A stretch of DNA of 64,000 bases, from NCBI GenBank assembly GCA_001247695.2, contig LGRX02003685.1, positions 1-64,000 of the forward strand, given 5' to 3'. Origin of the DNA: Cymbomonas tetramitiformis (taxonomy: Eukaryota; Chlorophyta; Pyramimonadophyceae; Pyramimonadales; Pyramimonadaceae). The notes under the pieces are model-generated. The model was not told where the DNA came from, did not search any database, and worked only from the letters and a program-made list of their open reading frames with translations. The number at the start of each line of letters is the position of its first letter. Within the stretch, counting starts at the first letter, position 1. The position numbers and the translations under genes are program-made. Shown piece by piece: positions 1 to 11,447 of the stretch.

Positions 1-210
1 AAACTTGGGCGGTCACTGTCATCGCCCGCCCAAGTTCTCGAAAACTTGGGCGGTCACGGTCATAACCCCGCCCAAGTTCTCGAAAACTTGGGCGGTCACG
101 GTCATCGCCCCGCCCAAGTTCTCGAAAACTTGGGCGGTCACTGTCATCGCCCCGCCCAAGTTCTCGAAAACTTGGGCGGTCACGGTCATAACCCCGCCCA
201 AGTTCTAGGA
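1..210. repeat. 42-bp tandem repeat, about five copies
   Basis: Copies begin near 1, 41, 83, 125 and 167. Each carries the inverted pair CTTGGGCG / CGCCCAAG, so each unit can fold into a hairpin. The period is a multiple of three, so open frames run through it on both strands; those ORFs are by-products of the repeat. The last copy decays at about 206. Confidence 0.9.
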
Positions 211-279
211 AACAAGGACCCTCATATCAGGTAAGCGTTCAAATATGAAACAGCATAACAACGGTACGCGTCTCGCAAG

Positions 280-3200
280 TTGAGCAGCAATAGCAGCAAC
301 TCCAGCGGCAGGAGATTGTCAAAGCAGAAGACTCTTCAAATTGCACAGTCCAATATTCCCGGACTATGCGAGGGCGGTTTCAGGTGTGGGTGCGATCGGA
401 ACTGCAGTTTCTTGTTCAGCACATTCAAGGGCAATATGGACCATAAGGAGCGCATGGGCCAAACTGAGTTCAAGTCTTACATTATGGCAACTATGCGCAA
501 AGCGATCGTGAAGCGCGAGTCTGGAGAGCGTGTTATTGGCACCCTGAAGCTTTTCGAAAAGGAGATCTGCGAGGAGGCGTTCAGAACAGTGTGGGCGCTC
601 CCCAGGAGCTCGTACCAGCGATATAAGGCACTTATCCTTGAAGAGAAGGGGGAACTACCGGCAACAACTGCATTCCCTGTGGCGAAGGCGGTGGTGACGA
701 CGATTTCCTACCACGAGGAGGTGTTCCGCGAGTGGGCGGATTCGAATATGTTGAAAGGAGCACCACAGAGGATGCCGGTAAGTGGTGCGCGCCAAATTCC
801 ACCCATCGATTATGGTGTGCAGTACGACTTGTATAAGTTCGACACAGAGGACCAGTGGGCAGTATGTGCTGAAACCTTCAAAATATACGTGAAAAACCTG
901 CTCAAGGCTCGAGACATAACGGTAAGGGCGCAGGTGGAGGTGTCCGGAATCTGCACGACATGTGACGATCTGGGTGCAGAGAGGGCTCAGCTTCTTGGAC
1001 AACAGGGTCGCGAACCTGCACGCTGGGACGCCTATTCTGCTCGTTTCGCAAGACACGACTACATTCACAGGTTGCAACGCACGTGTTATGACCTCAGGCG
1101 GAAGGAGGGTTCTGACCCTGACGGTCGGATCGACTCCATAGCGGCGGACGGCGCGGCAAATCAGAACACGGTTGTTCCGCATGCCCCGCATCAAGTTAAG
1201 GGCATCAGCGAGAAGAAACAGCATTTCTTTAACCTACACCTGCAGCTCACGATACTTCATGGCTCGTTGCTTCTATTTTCCGTTGGGCTCCCTTGGAGCG
1301 GGGCTAAGGGTGCAAACATGCTGCTCACGACACTGTGGAACTTGTTGCACTACACCGCACAAGGTCGCGCGGGCAAGCGCTACTTCCGGAAGGAGCTTCA
1401 TTTGCAGCTGGATGGTGGCTCAGAAAACTGGAACAAGAACACGTTCGCGTTTTGTGCGTTGTTGGTGCACTACAATATTTACAACGTGGTTGTCTTCCAC
1501 CGTCTGATGGTCGCGCACACCCATAACGAGTGCGACGGTTGGTTTGGACTCATCAAGATGTTCATATTTGGGAAAGACGCGCGCAAATCTGGAGTGTGGC
1601 TGTTGACGCTGGAATCGTGGATTGCCTGGTTACGAAGCTGGCCAGTGAAGAAGTTCACAAAAATCACGGACGTACAAGGCCAACAGTTGGACTTCAAGGC
1701 TTGGCTGGAGCCGCACATAAACCCAAAGTTTGAAGGCTATTCTGGGAAAGTCAGGCGTACACACCTGATGCACTTCGAGAAGGACGTGGATGGTGTTACA
1801 CGGCTGAAGTACAAGTTTGGAGAACAATACGCAAACCACATGCCTGACGGAGTGGATGAGGATCTCCGTAAGGGCCTGGAGGTAATGAAAACTTACCCAG
1901 CTTTCGACAGCAGCCCCACGTTAGAAGGGTTGAAGCCGCTAGACCCGAAGGAAGAGAGGGAAACTCGCACTGCTTTCAGTCGCATGTGCGACTACATCCA
2001 CTACCGTATTCCAAGTGACACCCTGGACACGTTGCTCGGGTACTTTCCCTTGCCCAAGACCGCCGAGGACTACGATGCCTGGGCTGGACCGACGCCGACC
2101 CCACAGGCTCCTGTGGATTTGAAGGAGCTTTACGAGAACGCCTGGCACAAGAAGCCAGTGCAGGAGGAGGTGCCAGAACGGACGATGCCCGAACAGTTCG
2201 AAGTGTTATCCGATGGTCGCAACGTGTTAAGCAAGGACCTTCCGCGGAAACCTCCACAAGAGATCGTGCGCAAGTGCGTGGAGAAAGCGAGGGACGTCGA
2301 GTCCGTCGATTTTTGGTTCGTCCCGTTGGTCGGTTGCGAGCACCTCGATTTCATTGTTAGGTCTTGCAAGTATTATGCCTACCTGAGTCTTAGCTGTATG
2401 TCTTACGCGTCGGCTGCCATTGCAGGTACACGGTGGCCGAGTGTAAAGCAGCGTTGCACCACCTGGGAGTTGAACTTCCTGAACGCCCACTCAAGGAGCC
2501 GTTGGCGAAGGCCTTATTTGAAGCGACGGATGTCGCCAGAAAGGCCCACCACGAACAACTCAGAGTCCTTCGAAAAAAAAGCCGAGCGACGACAGGTGAG
2601 GAAACCGGGGAGGAAGCGTCGCCGGGTACGGAGCAGGCCTTGCCTGCAAGAACTTCCGAAGCCGGCGGAGCTGCGCGGGCGGCGCCATCACTCGGGGCTG
2701 TAACAGCCACTACACAGGCAAGACGAGAAGGAGCTGCTGCGCGAGGTCCGCAAACCAACGAAGCTATGCCTACTCGACCACAGGCACCGGCAGCACGAGG
2801 GCCAGGCGCAGGTGGCCGAGGATGCCCTGCTCCTGCAGCGCCACAGGGCGATCAAGCACGAGCTCCAAGTGACAAGCGTGCACGCAGTTCGCCATTGGCA
2901 AAGGCGTCCCCAGGGAGCAAGTCTCCACCCGGGAAGTCTCGACAAGCGCGGGGTCGTGAAAAGGGACGAGTGCTATTCCGAGCGGCCTCTGTGATCGGTC
3001 CGACAGGCGCCCTTATAACGGACAGCTTCGCTCCTGACGACGATTGCATTTTCGAGGATGCAAATCAGATTGCGGAGCAGGTGGAGAACGCGCATCGCCC
3101 GGAGGCGGCCACTGGACAGTTCGCAGGCGTCTCGATGGACGAGGACGACGAGGACGACGAGGACGACGAGGACGACCGACGGACGACGACATACCGTTGG

Positions 3201-3673
3201 CCTACCGTAACCTTCCTACGGACTACACCATCGACATGCTGGCGAAGAGTGCGGGCAAAAGTTTCGCGGTTACGGTGGCCGCGGGCAACGACGGCTGCAG
3301 CTTTACTATCCGCATGCCTGGGAACAACGCCGTGTCCATGCCCATGCATTTCGTGGAGGTCTTGGAGGTGGATCTGAACACGAACAGAGTGAAGTGGGGG
3401 TTTTGGCTTCCATGTGCGCCTCTGCTTATGCCGAGAACGAGGAGAACAAGCAAAACCTTCTCTGACTTGAACAGCTTGTTCGCGGAGAACGCCTTCCGGA
3501 GAGCCGCTCCGAAAGTGACAGGTTGGTACGACTTCGATGCGAGCGAGATCCTGACTTGCTGGGACGAACCTCCTGGCAAACCTGCTGTCGGCGGAGTTCC
3601 AGGAGGACCTGAAAAGGCAGAACTTCTGAAGGTGGCCAGGGAAAACTTGGCCTCCGAGGCGTTGGACAGGTGA
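280..3673 (+). CDS. DUF7869-like (RNase H/integrase-fold) protein with SAP-like segment and acidic tail; spliced and possibly frameshifted
   Basis: I see three consecutive coding segments. The first (280-2369) has no early ATG: the frame opens at a TTG at 280 and the first ATG is at 436, so an upstream exon or the 436 start is possible. Its centre reads LQLDGGSENWNKN, then a hydrophobic stretch and MVAHTHNECDGWFG. This is the D...H-T-H-x-x-x-D pattern of the DUF7869 family, an RNase H/integrase-like fold common in algal and protist mobile genes. A short intron fits at 2370-2425 (ending GCAG; phase 2 both sides). The next frame encodes a SAP-like segment (YTVAECKAALHHLG) and a basic/proline-rich linker. 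At about 3130-3185 an acidic GACGAGGAC repeat is followed by a change of frame into the last segment (about 165 residues, stop at 3671-3673). Function unknown; a transposon-derived integrase-like role is inference. Confidence 0.6.
2370..2425 (+). other. probable intron of the DUF7869-like gene
   Basis: GTATTA at 2370 and CATTGCAG ending at 2425 join the DUF7869-like frame to the SAP-like frame in phase 2. A slightly longer intron starting at 2361 also preserves phase, so the exact donor is uncertain. Confidence 0.45.
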
Positions 3674-3809
3674 AGGTAAGCAACACAGCCTCATTCATTC
3701 CTCGTGGCACGCACACTAGATTACAATGGCAACACGGCGTGAAACTTATTGTTTTCATACATGTAAATATACGGTTTATTTGTGTACAGTCACGTGACAT
3801 AAGTGTTAG

Positions 3810-4310
3810 CTACCAAGCATACGTCTCCTCATTGCACGCGCTAGCATCAAATATGCGCGCCAGGGTGCAGGTTCTTAACATACGCCCGCAAACTGCGCAT
3901 CTCCTATCATCTTCTTGCAGCAGATCGCTTTCCAGCTCTGTCAGGGCACCGTGCGTTGTTTCGCTGTAGCGGTTTCTATTTCGCCAGGCCCGCCACTCCA
4001 AATCTGAGTATCGGTGGTAGATCCACCCGCCCTCATACCAGTACACGAGATGCCTCACACCGAACCTTTCGCTGGATCTACGGCCGTGGACGTACATCGG
4101 CCAAAAACTCCACCAGTGATAGGTCCTGAGATTAACTGCATGTTGCCCGAAGTCCTCCCAGTCTTCTTCTGCTTGTTCCCGCGCTTGCTGCCACAAGCGG
4201 AGAATTAAAGGGTCTTCAGGAACCCATTGGGCTTGTTGTAACTGGCAGTCGCGAAACGTAAAAGTATCGAAAGGCCATATCCAATACTGCAATATTCCAA
4301 TATTGGCCAT
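3810..4310 (-). CDS. hypothetical protein, tryptophan-rich, 166 aa
   Basis: An uninterrupted minus-strand frame begins at ATG 4310 (MANIGILQYWIW) and stops at 3810. It is rich in Trp, Tyr, Arg and Glu, and has a single CAVCGRM pair of cysteines near residue 141, which could be half of a metal site. It faces the DUF7869-like gene tail to tail with about 135 bp between the stops. I do not recognise the family. Composition and length favour real coding over chance, but there is no independent support such as introns or paralogues in the window. Confidence 0.4.
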   Translation of the reverse strand: MANIGILQYWIWPFDTFTFRDCQLQQAQWVPEDPLILRLWQQAREQAEEDWEDFGQHAVNLRTYHWWSFWPMYVHGRRSSERFGVRHLVYWYEGGWIYHRYSDLEWRAWRNRNRYSETTHGALTELESDLLQEDDRRCAVCGRMLRTCTLARIFDASACNEETYAW

Positions 4311-4836
4311 ACTGGTGTAGGTAGTCTAAGGTGCGGGTTGTGGTTCTATGTCACGAACGCAGGTGTGTGCAAACGACCTCCGGTTACGACTCCTCCAACA
4401 TATACCCTAAAACCCTGAACCTTGGACGCCCCGATATATCCATGTGCAGCACACCTGTAGGAACACCTGCCGCGGGATATTTTGCCTCTGACGTATTTTA
4501 TTGTTTCCCGCGAAATAATACAGTTAACCGGTCTTCTTAGCTGCCGAGAATCGTGCTGGAATAGCCTGTTCAGGGCAAATTTACCCGCTGAATGCCCATG
4601 TTGGGTCACATGAAGCCTGAGGGAGCATCACCCCTGGTTGGTTTCACTCCCGAACAACTTTTCCAGCACAATAGCTTTTGAAAATATCTCCTTTGCTGCT
4701 CACTTTCGCCCGATGAGAAGAATTTTAGTACGTGACCCTCCAAACACCCTAAAATGGGCCATAAATCTGCTGGATCTCTCCCATGTAAGCAAATAGTTGC
4801 ATTTTCGGAAATGTCAAAATATTACATATTCTAATA
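4311..4836. other. no recognisable gene
   Basis: Mixed-composition sequence between the minus-strand hypothetical gene and the DIRS-like remnant. A short CCCTAAAACCCTGAACC run near 4407 resembles telomeric repeats only by chance. No coding signal seen. Confidence 0.5.
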
Positions 4837-5460
4837 GTGCAAAAATCTAACATTTCGTTCACAAACATAAGGCAAAATCATAACTTTCCACACCTTACAC
4901 GATACTTCCACCTTTCCCGTTTTCTTGCCGCCCGCGTGACTCGCGTGGCTACTTTGAAGAGTCAAAAACCAGATTTTTCGAAATTCCTTCAAGGACTATT
5001 CAAATTAACCCTAATATTTGTCATTCAGAACCCCAAAAACCAATTTGGCAGACAATTTAATGCTTTCTCATTTTTTTCTCATTTACGCCCGCGTGTCTCA
5101 TTTTTGCGATATGGTCGTTTGAAGTGGGTTGGAAAATGGCTGAGAAATTGGAGAGGCGTTCACGATGCTGAGAACGATGAAGAGGACAAGGCGTGTAGGC
5201 GCGCGAGGAAGGAAGTGAAGGCAGAGAATGAGGCCAAGGCAAAGGCCAATTCAGCCAAGCAGAAGGCCAGGGATCAGCGCCCTAGGCCAGCGGTTCAGCA
5301 GCAGCTGCCTCCTTTCTCGCCTTCCCCAGCTGCTGGGGCTGGAGGTGGTCGTGGCTGTGGCCAGAACTTGACGTGCTTTCGTTGCGGACAATGGGGCCAC
5401 CACCAAAACCAGTGCTCCTTGCCTGCTGCGGGCCGGGGTCGTGGACGTGTCCAGGGATGA
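4837..5460 (+). pseudogene. gag-like fragment with CCHC zinc knuckle
   Basis: Only the last ~105 residues of this frame (from about 5137) look coding. A charged Lys/Glu/Ala-rich helix is followed by a proline/glycine-rich stretch and CFRCGQWGHHQNQC, a CX2CX4HX4C retroviral-type zinc knuckle, then an Arg/Gly tail to the stop at 5458. The AT-rich first half looks like non-coding sequence that happens to be open. It lies 120 bp upstream of an RT in the same orientation, as expected for gag of the DIRS-like element that follows. Confidence 0.6.
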
Positions 5461-5583
5461 GCTCCCTATTTTTTGCTGCCTGGCAGTTATAGTCTCGTTG
5501 CAGTAGCAAAAGACTAGTCTCGTGCGGAATGCCGAGCTGTGTGTCGTGGCGGAACGCCAGGCTTGACAGAATGTTAGTGCGGA

Positions 5584-6689
5584 ATGCCTAACTCTAACAA
5601 TTTCTTTATTATAATGCATAATGTTTTCGTCGATTGCGGGTTGCCGTTGCCAGGTCTGGATGTTGAGTTTTCCGAATTGGAGCTTGAGAATGCTGTTGCG
5701 ATCGATGAGCAGGGGGTTGCTGTGCCGCGAGTTGCGGGCAGGCTCAGAGAGCACGCTTCCTTTTGGCGGACCTTTGTGCGTTCGACTTATGTGATGTCTT
5801 GGATTGAGCACGGGTTTAGTTTGCGGTTTAGTAGTGGGCGCCCCCCGCCCTCGATTCACTTGCCTAATCACTCTTCGGCTAATTTGTTTCCGGAATTTGT
5901 CACGGGGGCTTTGCGAGAGTGTGAGTTGATGGGGGCTGTGCGGAGAGCGGCCCGAACGCCTAAGGTTGTCTTGCCGATTATGGTAGACAACAATGGGGTT
6001 AAGCTTCGGCTGATTTTCAATGGTAAGTACCTGAATTCCTTTTTAGACTTTCCTCGGTTTAAGTATGAGCACTTACAACCGTTTGTTGATGATTGTGCTG
6101 CGGCCGGATGATGGTTTGTTCTATTGGGACTATAAGTCCGGCTATTACCACGTTGATCTGCACGAGGGATCTCGGCAGCATGTGGCTGTTGAGTGGCTTG
6201 GTGTCTTCTATGAGTTTTGTGTTTTGCCGTTTGGATTGGCTCCGGCTTGTTGGGTTTTTACTAAAATCAACAAGGAGCAACCTTGTAGGCCGTTGGCGGG
6301 CTCGGGGTGTGCGGGTGCACCCGTACGTGGATGATTTTATTTGTGCGGTGCGGGCCCCTTCCCTGACGGATCCTGCTGCTTTGGGTGAGCTCCGCTCGAT
6401 TATTCGAGATGTGGAGCTGGCAGGCTGGTTGGTCTCTGAGACCAAGTCCCAGCTGTTTTTGACCCGTGATTTGGTGCATATTGGGGTTGGGATTGACCTC
6501 CAAGGGAGGCGGCTGTTTGTTCCGGACAAGGCGGTTGCAAAGATTAGGGCTTGTGCAAAGCAGATCCTGTCTTGCTTCCGCCGGGTGCCGCTGAGGCTTG
6601 TGGCTAAGTTTGCGGGTCTAGTGAATGCTCAGTGGTTTGTGCTTGGCGTGCACTCTGCAAGCTGTTCACTAGGTCTGCGGCTGTCCTGA
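5584..6689 (+). pseudogene. reverse transcriptase of a DIRS-like retroelement, frameshifted
   Basis: RT motifs are spread over three frames. The first (5584-6111) gives the fingers region, with VKLRLIFNGKYLNSF. The next (about 6105-6290) gives DGLFYWDYKSGYYHVDL and LPFGLAPACWVFTKI. The third (about 6290-6689) carries the catalytic box HPYVDDFICAV and the thumb with GVGIDLQGRRLFVP. The catalytic YVDD is intact, but at least two frameshifts disable the gene. Gag with a CCHC motif lies upstream; RNase H, a Dam-like domain and a tyrosine recombinase lie downstream. That is the DIRS domain order. Confidence 0.8.
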
Positions 6690-7743
6690 TTGCTGACACC
6701 GTGTGTTGGGGTACGTGGGCATTCCACGTCCCGGGCTCTGATGCTTTTAGGCAGGAGCTTGAGTTCTGGTTGGGTGATGAGTTTAGGCAGTTCCAGCGGG
6801 GCATTTGGGAGCCTAGGGGTCCAGGTTTGCAGTTAGAGGTTGAGCATTGTGATGCATCTGAGGTGGCATGGGGCTCCTGGCTGGAGAGTGCCCTGGGCCC
6901 GAGGGGGGGTCCTGAGCTGGAGGGGCATAGTTACCTGTCCTTGGAGGACAGGCTGCGGTCCTCTACACATAGGGAGTTGCGGGGTATCCTTGACTCCCTC
7001 CGGGGTTTCAGTGTCTCGGGCCGCCTTCGGGGCAATTTGTTTGTGATAACCAAGCGGTCCACTTTGTCCTTGAGGGTGGTAGCAGGCATGAGGAGCTGCA
7101 TGCCCTGGCGGTTGAGATTTTTTGGTTCTGTATGTCAGAGAGTGTGGTGTTGTCATCCTTGTGGGTTCCCAGGGAGTTTGAGGTTCGGTCGGACGGTCTG
7201 TCCAAGATCCAGCATCCAGGACTATGATGACTGGATGCTGAATCCGGCCATCTTTCAGTTCCTGGATCCTTGGATCGCTGGGGGGTACTGGCACACCTGT
7301 GATCGGTTTGCTACAGACAAGAACTGTCTGCTGCCCCGCTTCAACAGTGCATGGTACTGCCCCGGCACCTCTGGGGTGGATACTTTCAGTCAGTCGGACT
7401 GGAGGGAGCACGTGAATTGGTGCAACCCTCCTTTTCGGTTGATTGGCAGGCTTCTCCTGTTTCTGCATCAGGCGGAGAGGGCAGCTGCTACGGTGGTGGC
7501 CCCTATGTGGGTCTTCCAGCCGTGGTGGGTGCTGCTGTGCCCGGATGGGGTGCATTTGGCTGATTGTGTGGTCCAGTGGACTGAGCTCCAGCCGTCTGCG
7601 GACACCTTTCTCCCTGGTCTTGGCAGGGCCAATGAGCGGGGGGTGGGGTTGCCCCGGTTTCGGGTCCTGGTGGTGCGGGTTTCCTTTGATGAGAGGGAGC
7701 CCGCGGGCCTCGGGTCTCGTTGCACTCTTGGTGGCTGTGAGAG
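6690..7743 (+). pseudogene. RNase H plus Dam-like adenine methyltransferase domain of the DIRS-like element
   Basis: The frame opening at 6632 continues the RT connection. It reads an RNase H-like core, CDASEVAWGSWLE, and THRELRGILDSLRGF, where Asp and Glu are the expected catalytic acids. A frame break near 7050-7200 follows. From about 7205 the sequence encodes DDWMLNPAIF, then DRFATDKNCLLPRFNSAWY, GVDTFSQSD and VNWCNPPFRLI. This matches the Dam/N6-adenine-methyltransferase-like domain seen between RNase H and recombinase in DIRS elements; NPPF is its catalytic-type motif. Stops and shifts make the copy inactive as it stands. Confidence 0.7.
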
Positions 7744-8612
7744 GTGTTCTTGGGGCCGTGGGCTCTTGCGGGGTCTGCCCTTTCTGCAGGCACCATAGGC
7801 ACTGGGGAGTTTTGGGATGGCTTGCGGTTCTCGGAGACGGACCCTCTGGAGCGGCAGCTTCTGCGGGACATCCAGGGTGCGGTGCTGGAGACTAGGAAGC
7901 AGGGCACCATTGATGGGTATGCCCGGGCTTTTGTGCGGTACCAGCGGTGGTGTGTTGAGAGGGACCCCCCTCGGACTGCGGTGTTGGCTGACCCGGTTAC
8001 GGTGGCCTTGTATCTGCAGTATGTGGCCAATGCGGCCAAGACTTTCTCTGTGGTTAAGACGGCCTCTGGTATGATTTTTCGGGCCCATGAGTATGCTCTG
8101 GTTCCAGCAGACAGGAACCCCACTGGCCATAGGCTTGTGGCCGCGGTCCGTGAGGCGGCCCACCGCCGGTTGGGTGACAGGAGGTTGGCTAGGAAGAAGC
8201 CGCTTGAGTATGAGTTTGTGGTTCGGGGTGCGGTGTTCTGGGTTCGGTCTGGGGGAGTGACTAGCTAGGCGGATGTTTGCTACGGTTACGGTGTCTATGT
8301 GGGTGGCATTCATGCGGTATGACTGTGCGGGGTCCTTGCGGGTGGTGGATGTACGGTTCTTTGAGACCCACATGCATGTGCCTGTTCCTCGAGCAGAGGA
8401 AGACGGATAAGTATCGGTTCGGCCAGGTGATTGAGGTGGTCAGGGCGGCCCCGGGGCAGGAGTTGTGCCCGGTTGAGTTGCTCCAGCAGTGGGTTGATAT
8501 TCAGATTAGCAGGGGGGTCCTGCCGCATGAGCCTCTGTTCCAGCAGATTGATGGTAGGCGGTTTGCCCGTCGGCCGGGGGAGGATTGCTGGAATCTGTAT
8601 AGGCAGCCCTGA
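7744..8612 (+). pseudogene. tyrosine recombinase of the DIRS-like element, broken and 3' truncated
   Basis: The first frame (7744-8268) carries the SAM-like N-terminal core (GTIDGYARAFVRYQRWC, TVALYLQYVANAAKTFS). After a stop, neighbouring frames carry FMRYDCAGSLRVVDVRFF, which includes the presumptive catalytic Arg, and then EQRKTDKYRFGQV, the beta-hairpin with Lys. The segment ends at 8612 without a clear C-terminal H-x-x-R...Y box, so the catalytic half is truncated or mutated. A tyrosine recombinase in place of a DDE integrase is diagnostic for DIRS-type retroelements. Confidence 0.7.
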
Positions 8613-8981
8613 CAGGCAGGTCCCTATGGCAGACCCCTAGGACCAACACTGGACTGCTGACTGATCTATAGGTTCGTGCTGTGACACACGCTGTGTCACA
8701 GGTAGGCTAGTTTCCGAGACCGTTGCGAGACCGTTCCGGGTATATCTAGCTTAGGGTTTATTTATCTGAAGAGAGTTTATCCATACAGTTCGGGACCCTC
8801 TGATATCTAGTGAACTAGGATATTCCGGTAGGTCGTGGCCCCATCCACGCTTTATTCCACTTGCTAGTTTGGCCATGATTGGCTAAACGGCCGCTCGGAG
8901 AGGTGGTGCGCGTTTGCGCGTTTGGGCATCAGTGGGAATTATGAGATGAGCAGCTTGCGGTGAGCGACTTGAGCCGCAGCT
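8613..8981. other. intergenic stretch with a 10-bp-arm palindrome
   Basis: Arms CTGTGACACA (8679-8688) and TGTGTCACAG (8692-8701) are perfect inverted repeats around a 3-base loop. Otherwise no coding signal; it could be leader or repeat sequence of the following gag element. Confidence 0.5.
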
Positions 8982-9227
8982 ATGGGGTACCGGCTTGGAT
9001 CGGGTTTCGTCGACGCAATGTTCATTCACAGTTTTCTGCTAGTCTTGATCCTGCTGGCTACCGATTTTTGGGCTGGTGACCTTGGCACCTTTGACCTCGA
9101 CGACATCTTCCTTTGTCCCTCGCTCGCATGGCTCGACCGCTCGTTCCGTATCTGTGACGTCGCATTTTCTCCGCGACCCTACCCAAACGTGCTACAGCGT
9201 ACCGCCTCCCCTCAGGCTTGTCTAGAG

Positions 9228-10866
9228 ATGGGAGTCACAACGAGGTCCAAGAAGTCCCTCACGAGGGACAGCGACATCGACGCCTCTCTGAGGTTGATCG
9301 ACGGGGTACGGAACACGCCAACAGCAGCTACGCCTTCTGTTTCTACCCCCAACCCTGCATCGAACGAGGACGCGGACGTGGCCGTCAGACGTTACTTGCA
9401 GGAACAATGCAAGCTGGTGGACGAGATTTACAAGGCGCGTCTACATCGAGCTTGGGCCAAGAGTATCCGTGAGGATATTCTTCTTGGCGACAAGAAGCAT
9501 CATTTTCGCGGTACGGACGACGCTGGCCTTCTGTCCGACCTGGTGGTGCAGCTGCGTACGGAGTTTCAGTCGGCTGGTCTGGAGCTGCGTGCCTTTGACC
9601 TCGACGACCCTCTGGCACCCGTGGTCAACAGGGTGAATGGGCTTCTCTACGACGTTCTTGCCCTGGTGATTGAGAAACACAGCAACGCGTTCGTCTGGCT
9701 GACTGGTACCGATTCTTCGACTGCCCGAGATGGACGGCGAGCCCTTGTCGACATCATCAAGGGTTGTGTTCCAGTGGCGCTACGAGAGTCGCAGCAGGAG
9801 GAGCACGCCGCGTTGCGTTATCCCGCAAATGTTGACCCGCAGCCGATCTTGGCTAAGGAGCAACGTTTGGTGCGGGATAACCGAGCTTCCGACTGGACAC
9901 CGACCGAGGCCACGAGGAAGTTATCCCTCTACACCCGACTCGACCCCGTGTTCTACGCTGCGGTGAAGGTCCGCTATCCCATGGCCGCTGACTTGACTCA
10001 TGTGTCACTAGTTTCGCTCCGTTCCATGGTTGTGGAAATTTACCAGGCTTGGGCACAGACGGGCGGGGGGAAGGCGGCTTCTGGCGCGGACGGCATCTCC
10101 GCGCACCTGTCTAGCAGCGAGTACGACGCACTGCTGCAGAAGATCACGGAGCTGAAGGAGCTCGTTCAGAGGCAACACGGTGAGGCCACTCCGGTGGTGC
10201 GGCAACAGCGGGAGCGGGTGCAGCAGCGGCAGCAGCAGCAGCGGGGGCAGCAGCCGCGAGGATTCCGTGTGGGGACCCACAAAGCCCCACCAGTGGGATT
10301 CGACCGCGACGATCAACGGGCGAAGCCGTTCTGCGGTAGGTGCAAGAAGGCGGGCAAAGGTGAGAGCTATCACTTTTACCGCGACTGCCCGTTGGGCGGG
10401 CGCCAACACCCGCCCACCTCTGCTGCAGCGTTCTGTGTTCCCATCGACGAGGAGGACGCGGAGGGGGTGCACGCGCTCGCTATGTGCGCGTTGTTCCAGC
10501 AGGCAGCGGATGATGGAGCGGATTCCTTCGCACGTGCGGCCGCCGTGTACGGGCCGCCCGCGGTGCTTTGTGCGGGAGCGGTGGGCGGCATCGACGTGTC
10601 CGCCTACGGCTTCACCGTGGAGCAGCAGCCGGCTTCCGAGGGGGATGACATTCTCCGCCGGCTCGACGATCTTGCCGCGGAGGTTCACTCCGCGGCCAAC
10701 CCGCAGGTACATTACACCCACGCATCTTTCCCGCCTCCTGCCGGCATCGGGCAGGAGGCTTCGGCTCTGGTGTGCGGGCCCGCCCCAGCGGTGGCCGCAC
10801 CGGAGGAGCAGGTTCCGGCAGGTGGTGCGGCGGCATCGGCATCCGCCGTGCCGGCCCCTGCTATCA
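9228..10866 (+). CDS. retroelement gag-like protein, 5' part (interrupted by the CACTA-like insertion)
   Basis: The frame is open from 8982, but sequence before the ATG at 9228 (MGVTTRSKKSLTRDSD) looks like leader, so I prefer 9228. The product has a helical capsid-like middle, a Glu/Gln/Arg-rich linker (about 10150-10260), and CGRCKKAGKGESYHFYRDC, a C-x2-C-x9-H-x4-C knuckle at about 10340-10390, followed by an Ala/Pro-rich tail. Coding composition stops abruptly at 10866, where CACTGAGAA begins. The frame resumes exactly at 24007, with a first codon made from 10866 plus 24007-24008. Gag function is inferred from composition and the zinc knuckle. Confidence 0.65.
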
Positions 10867-11215
10867 CACTGAGAAATAAACGCGGTAAACTGGTGGTAAA
10901 ATGTGGTAAACTGGTGGTAAAATGTGGTAAATTGGTGGTTTACCGCCATTATACTAATAGTGGCGATATAAATCCCGTGGGTAATTTCCTATTGGTCAGT
11001 AGGCGTTTTTGTTTCCACGATTTTACCACATTTACTTATAGCGCGGTAATTATATATTATTGTTTACCATTGCTGTATATAATTTACCATGGTACCCCCC
11101 TACGACCGGTAAATTGGCCCCCAATGGTAAAATTACCACATATGACCGGTAAATTGACCCCAATGGTAAAATTACCACATATGACCGGTAAATTTACCAC
11201 GGTATGACCACGGTT
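10867..11215. repeat. left terminal inverted repeat and subterminal GGTAAA repeats of the CACTA-like element
   Basis: CACTGAGAA is followed by alternating TGGTGGTAAA / TGTGGTAAA units to about 10940, and by a second array of about 44-bp units (ACCACATATGACCGGTAAAT...) at 11090-11205. Subterminal repeats of this kind are where CACTA transposases bind. Confidence 0.75.
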
Positions 11216-11447
11216 GGACACGTGGCAGGCAGGATGCACTGTGATACGGACACGTGTGCAAGATTAGTCCACGTGGCAATCAGGCATGGAATGTTACATA
11301 ACTGTTACCAGATATGCTTGGTAGGTAAGTATGTGGCTTGGCAAGTCCCGGCCCCGTCCTGGGCTTTGCAAGTAAGGTCACACTAGAAGCAATAAGGAGA
11401 GAGGAATGAAGGAAGGACGCATGCTGCTGGTTTCTAGCTTGCCGTTG

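Larger units (their letters stand above)
4837..8640 (+). mobile_element. decayed DIRS-like retroelement
   Basis: Domain order gag zinc knuckle, RT (YVDD), RNase H, Dam-like methyltransferase, tyrosine recombinase. No terminal or split direct repeats could be identified, so the limits are those of the coding remnants. Multiple frameshifts and the missing recombinase C-terminus show it is dead. Confidence 0.7.

Noticed and set aside
1..234. Open frames of 60-67 codons on both strands in the 42-bp repeat
   Set aside because: They exist only because the repeat length is a multiple of three; there is no independent coding signal.
655..1224. 189-codon minus-strand ORF
   Set aside because: Antisense to the DUF7869-like domain; the motifs are on the plus strand.
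4405..4423. CCCTAAAACCCTGAACC resembling telomere repeats
   Set aside because: Only one and a half imperfect units; no array.
7468..8373. 301-codon and 206-codon minus-strand ORFs over the DIRS-like 3' end
   Set aside because: Antisense of the Dam-like and recombinase regions, which carry recognisable motifs on the plus strand.
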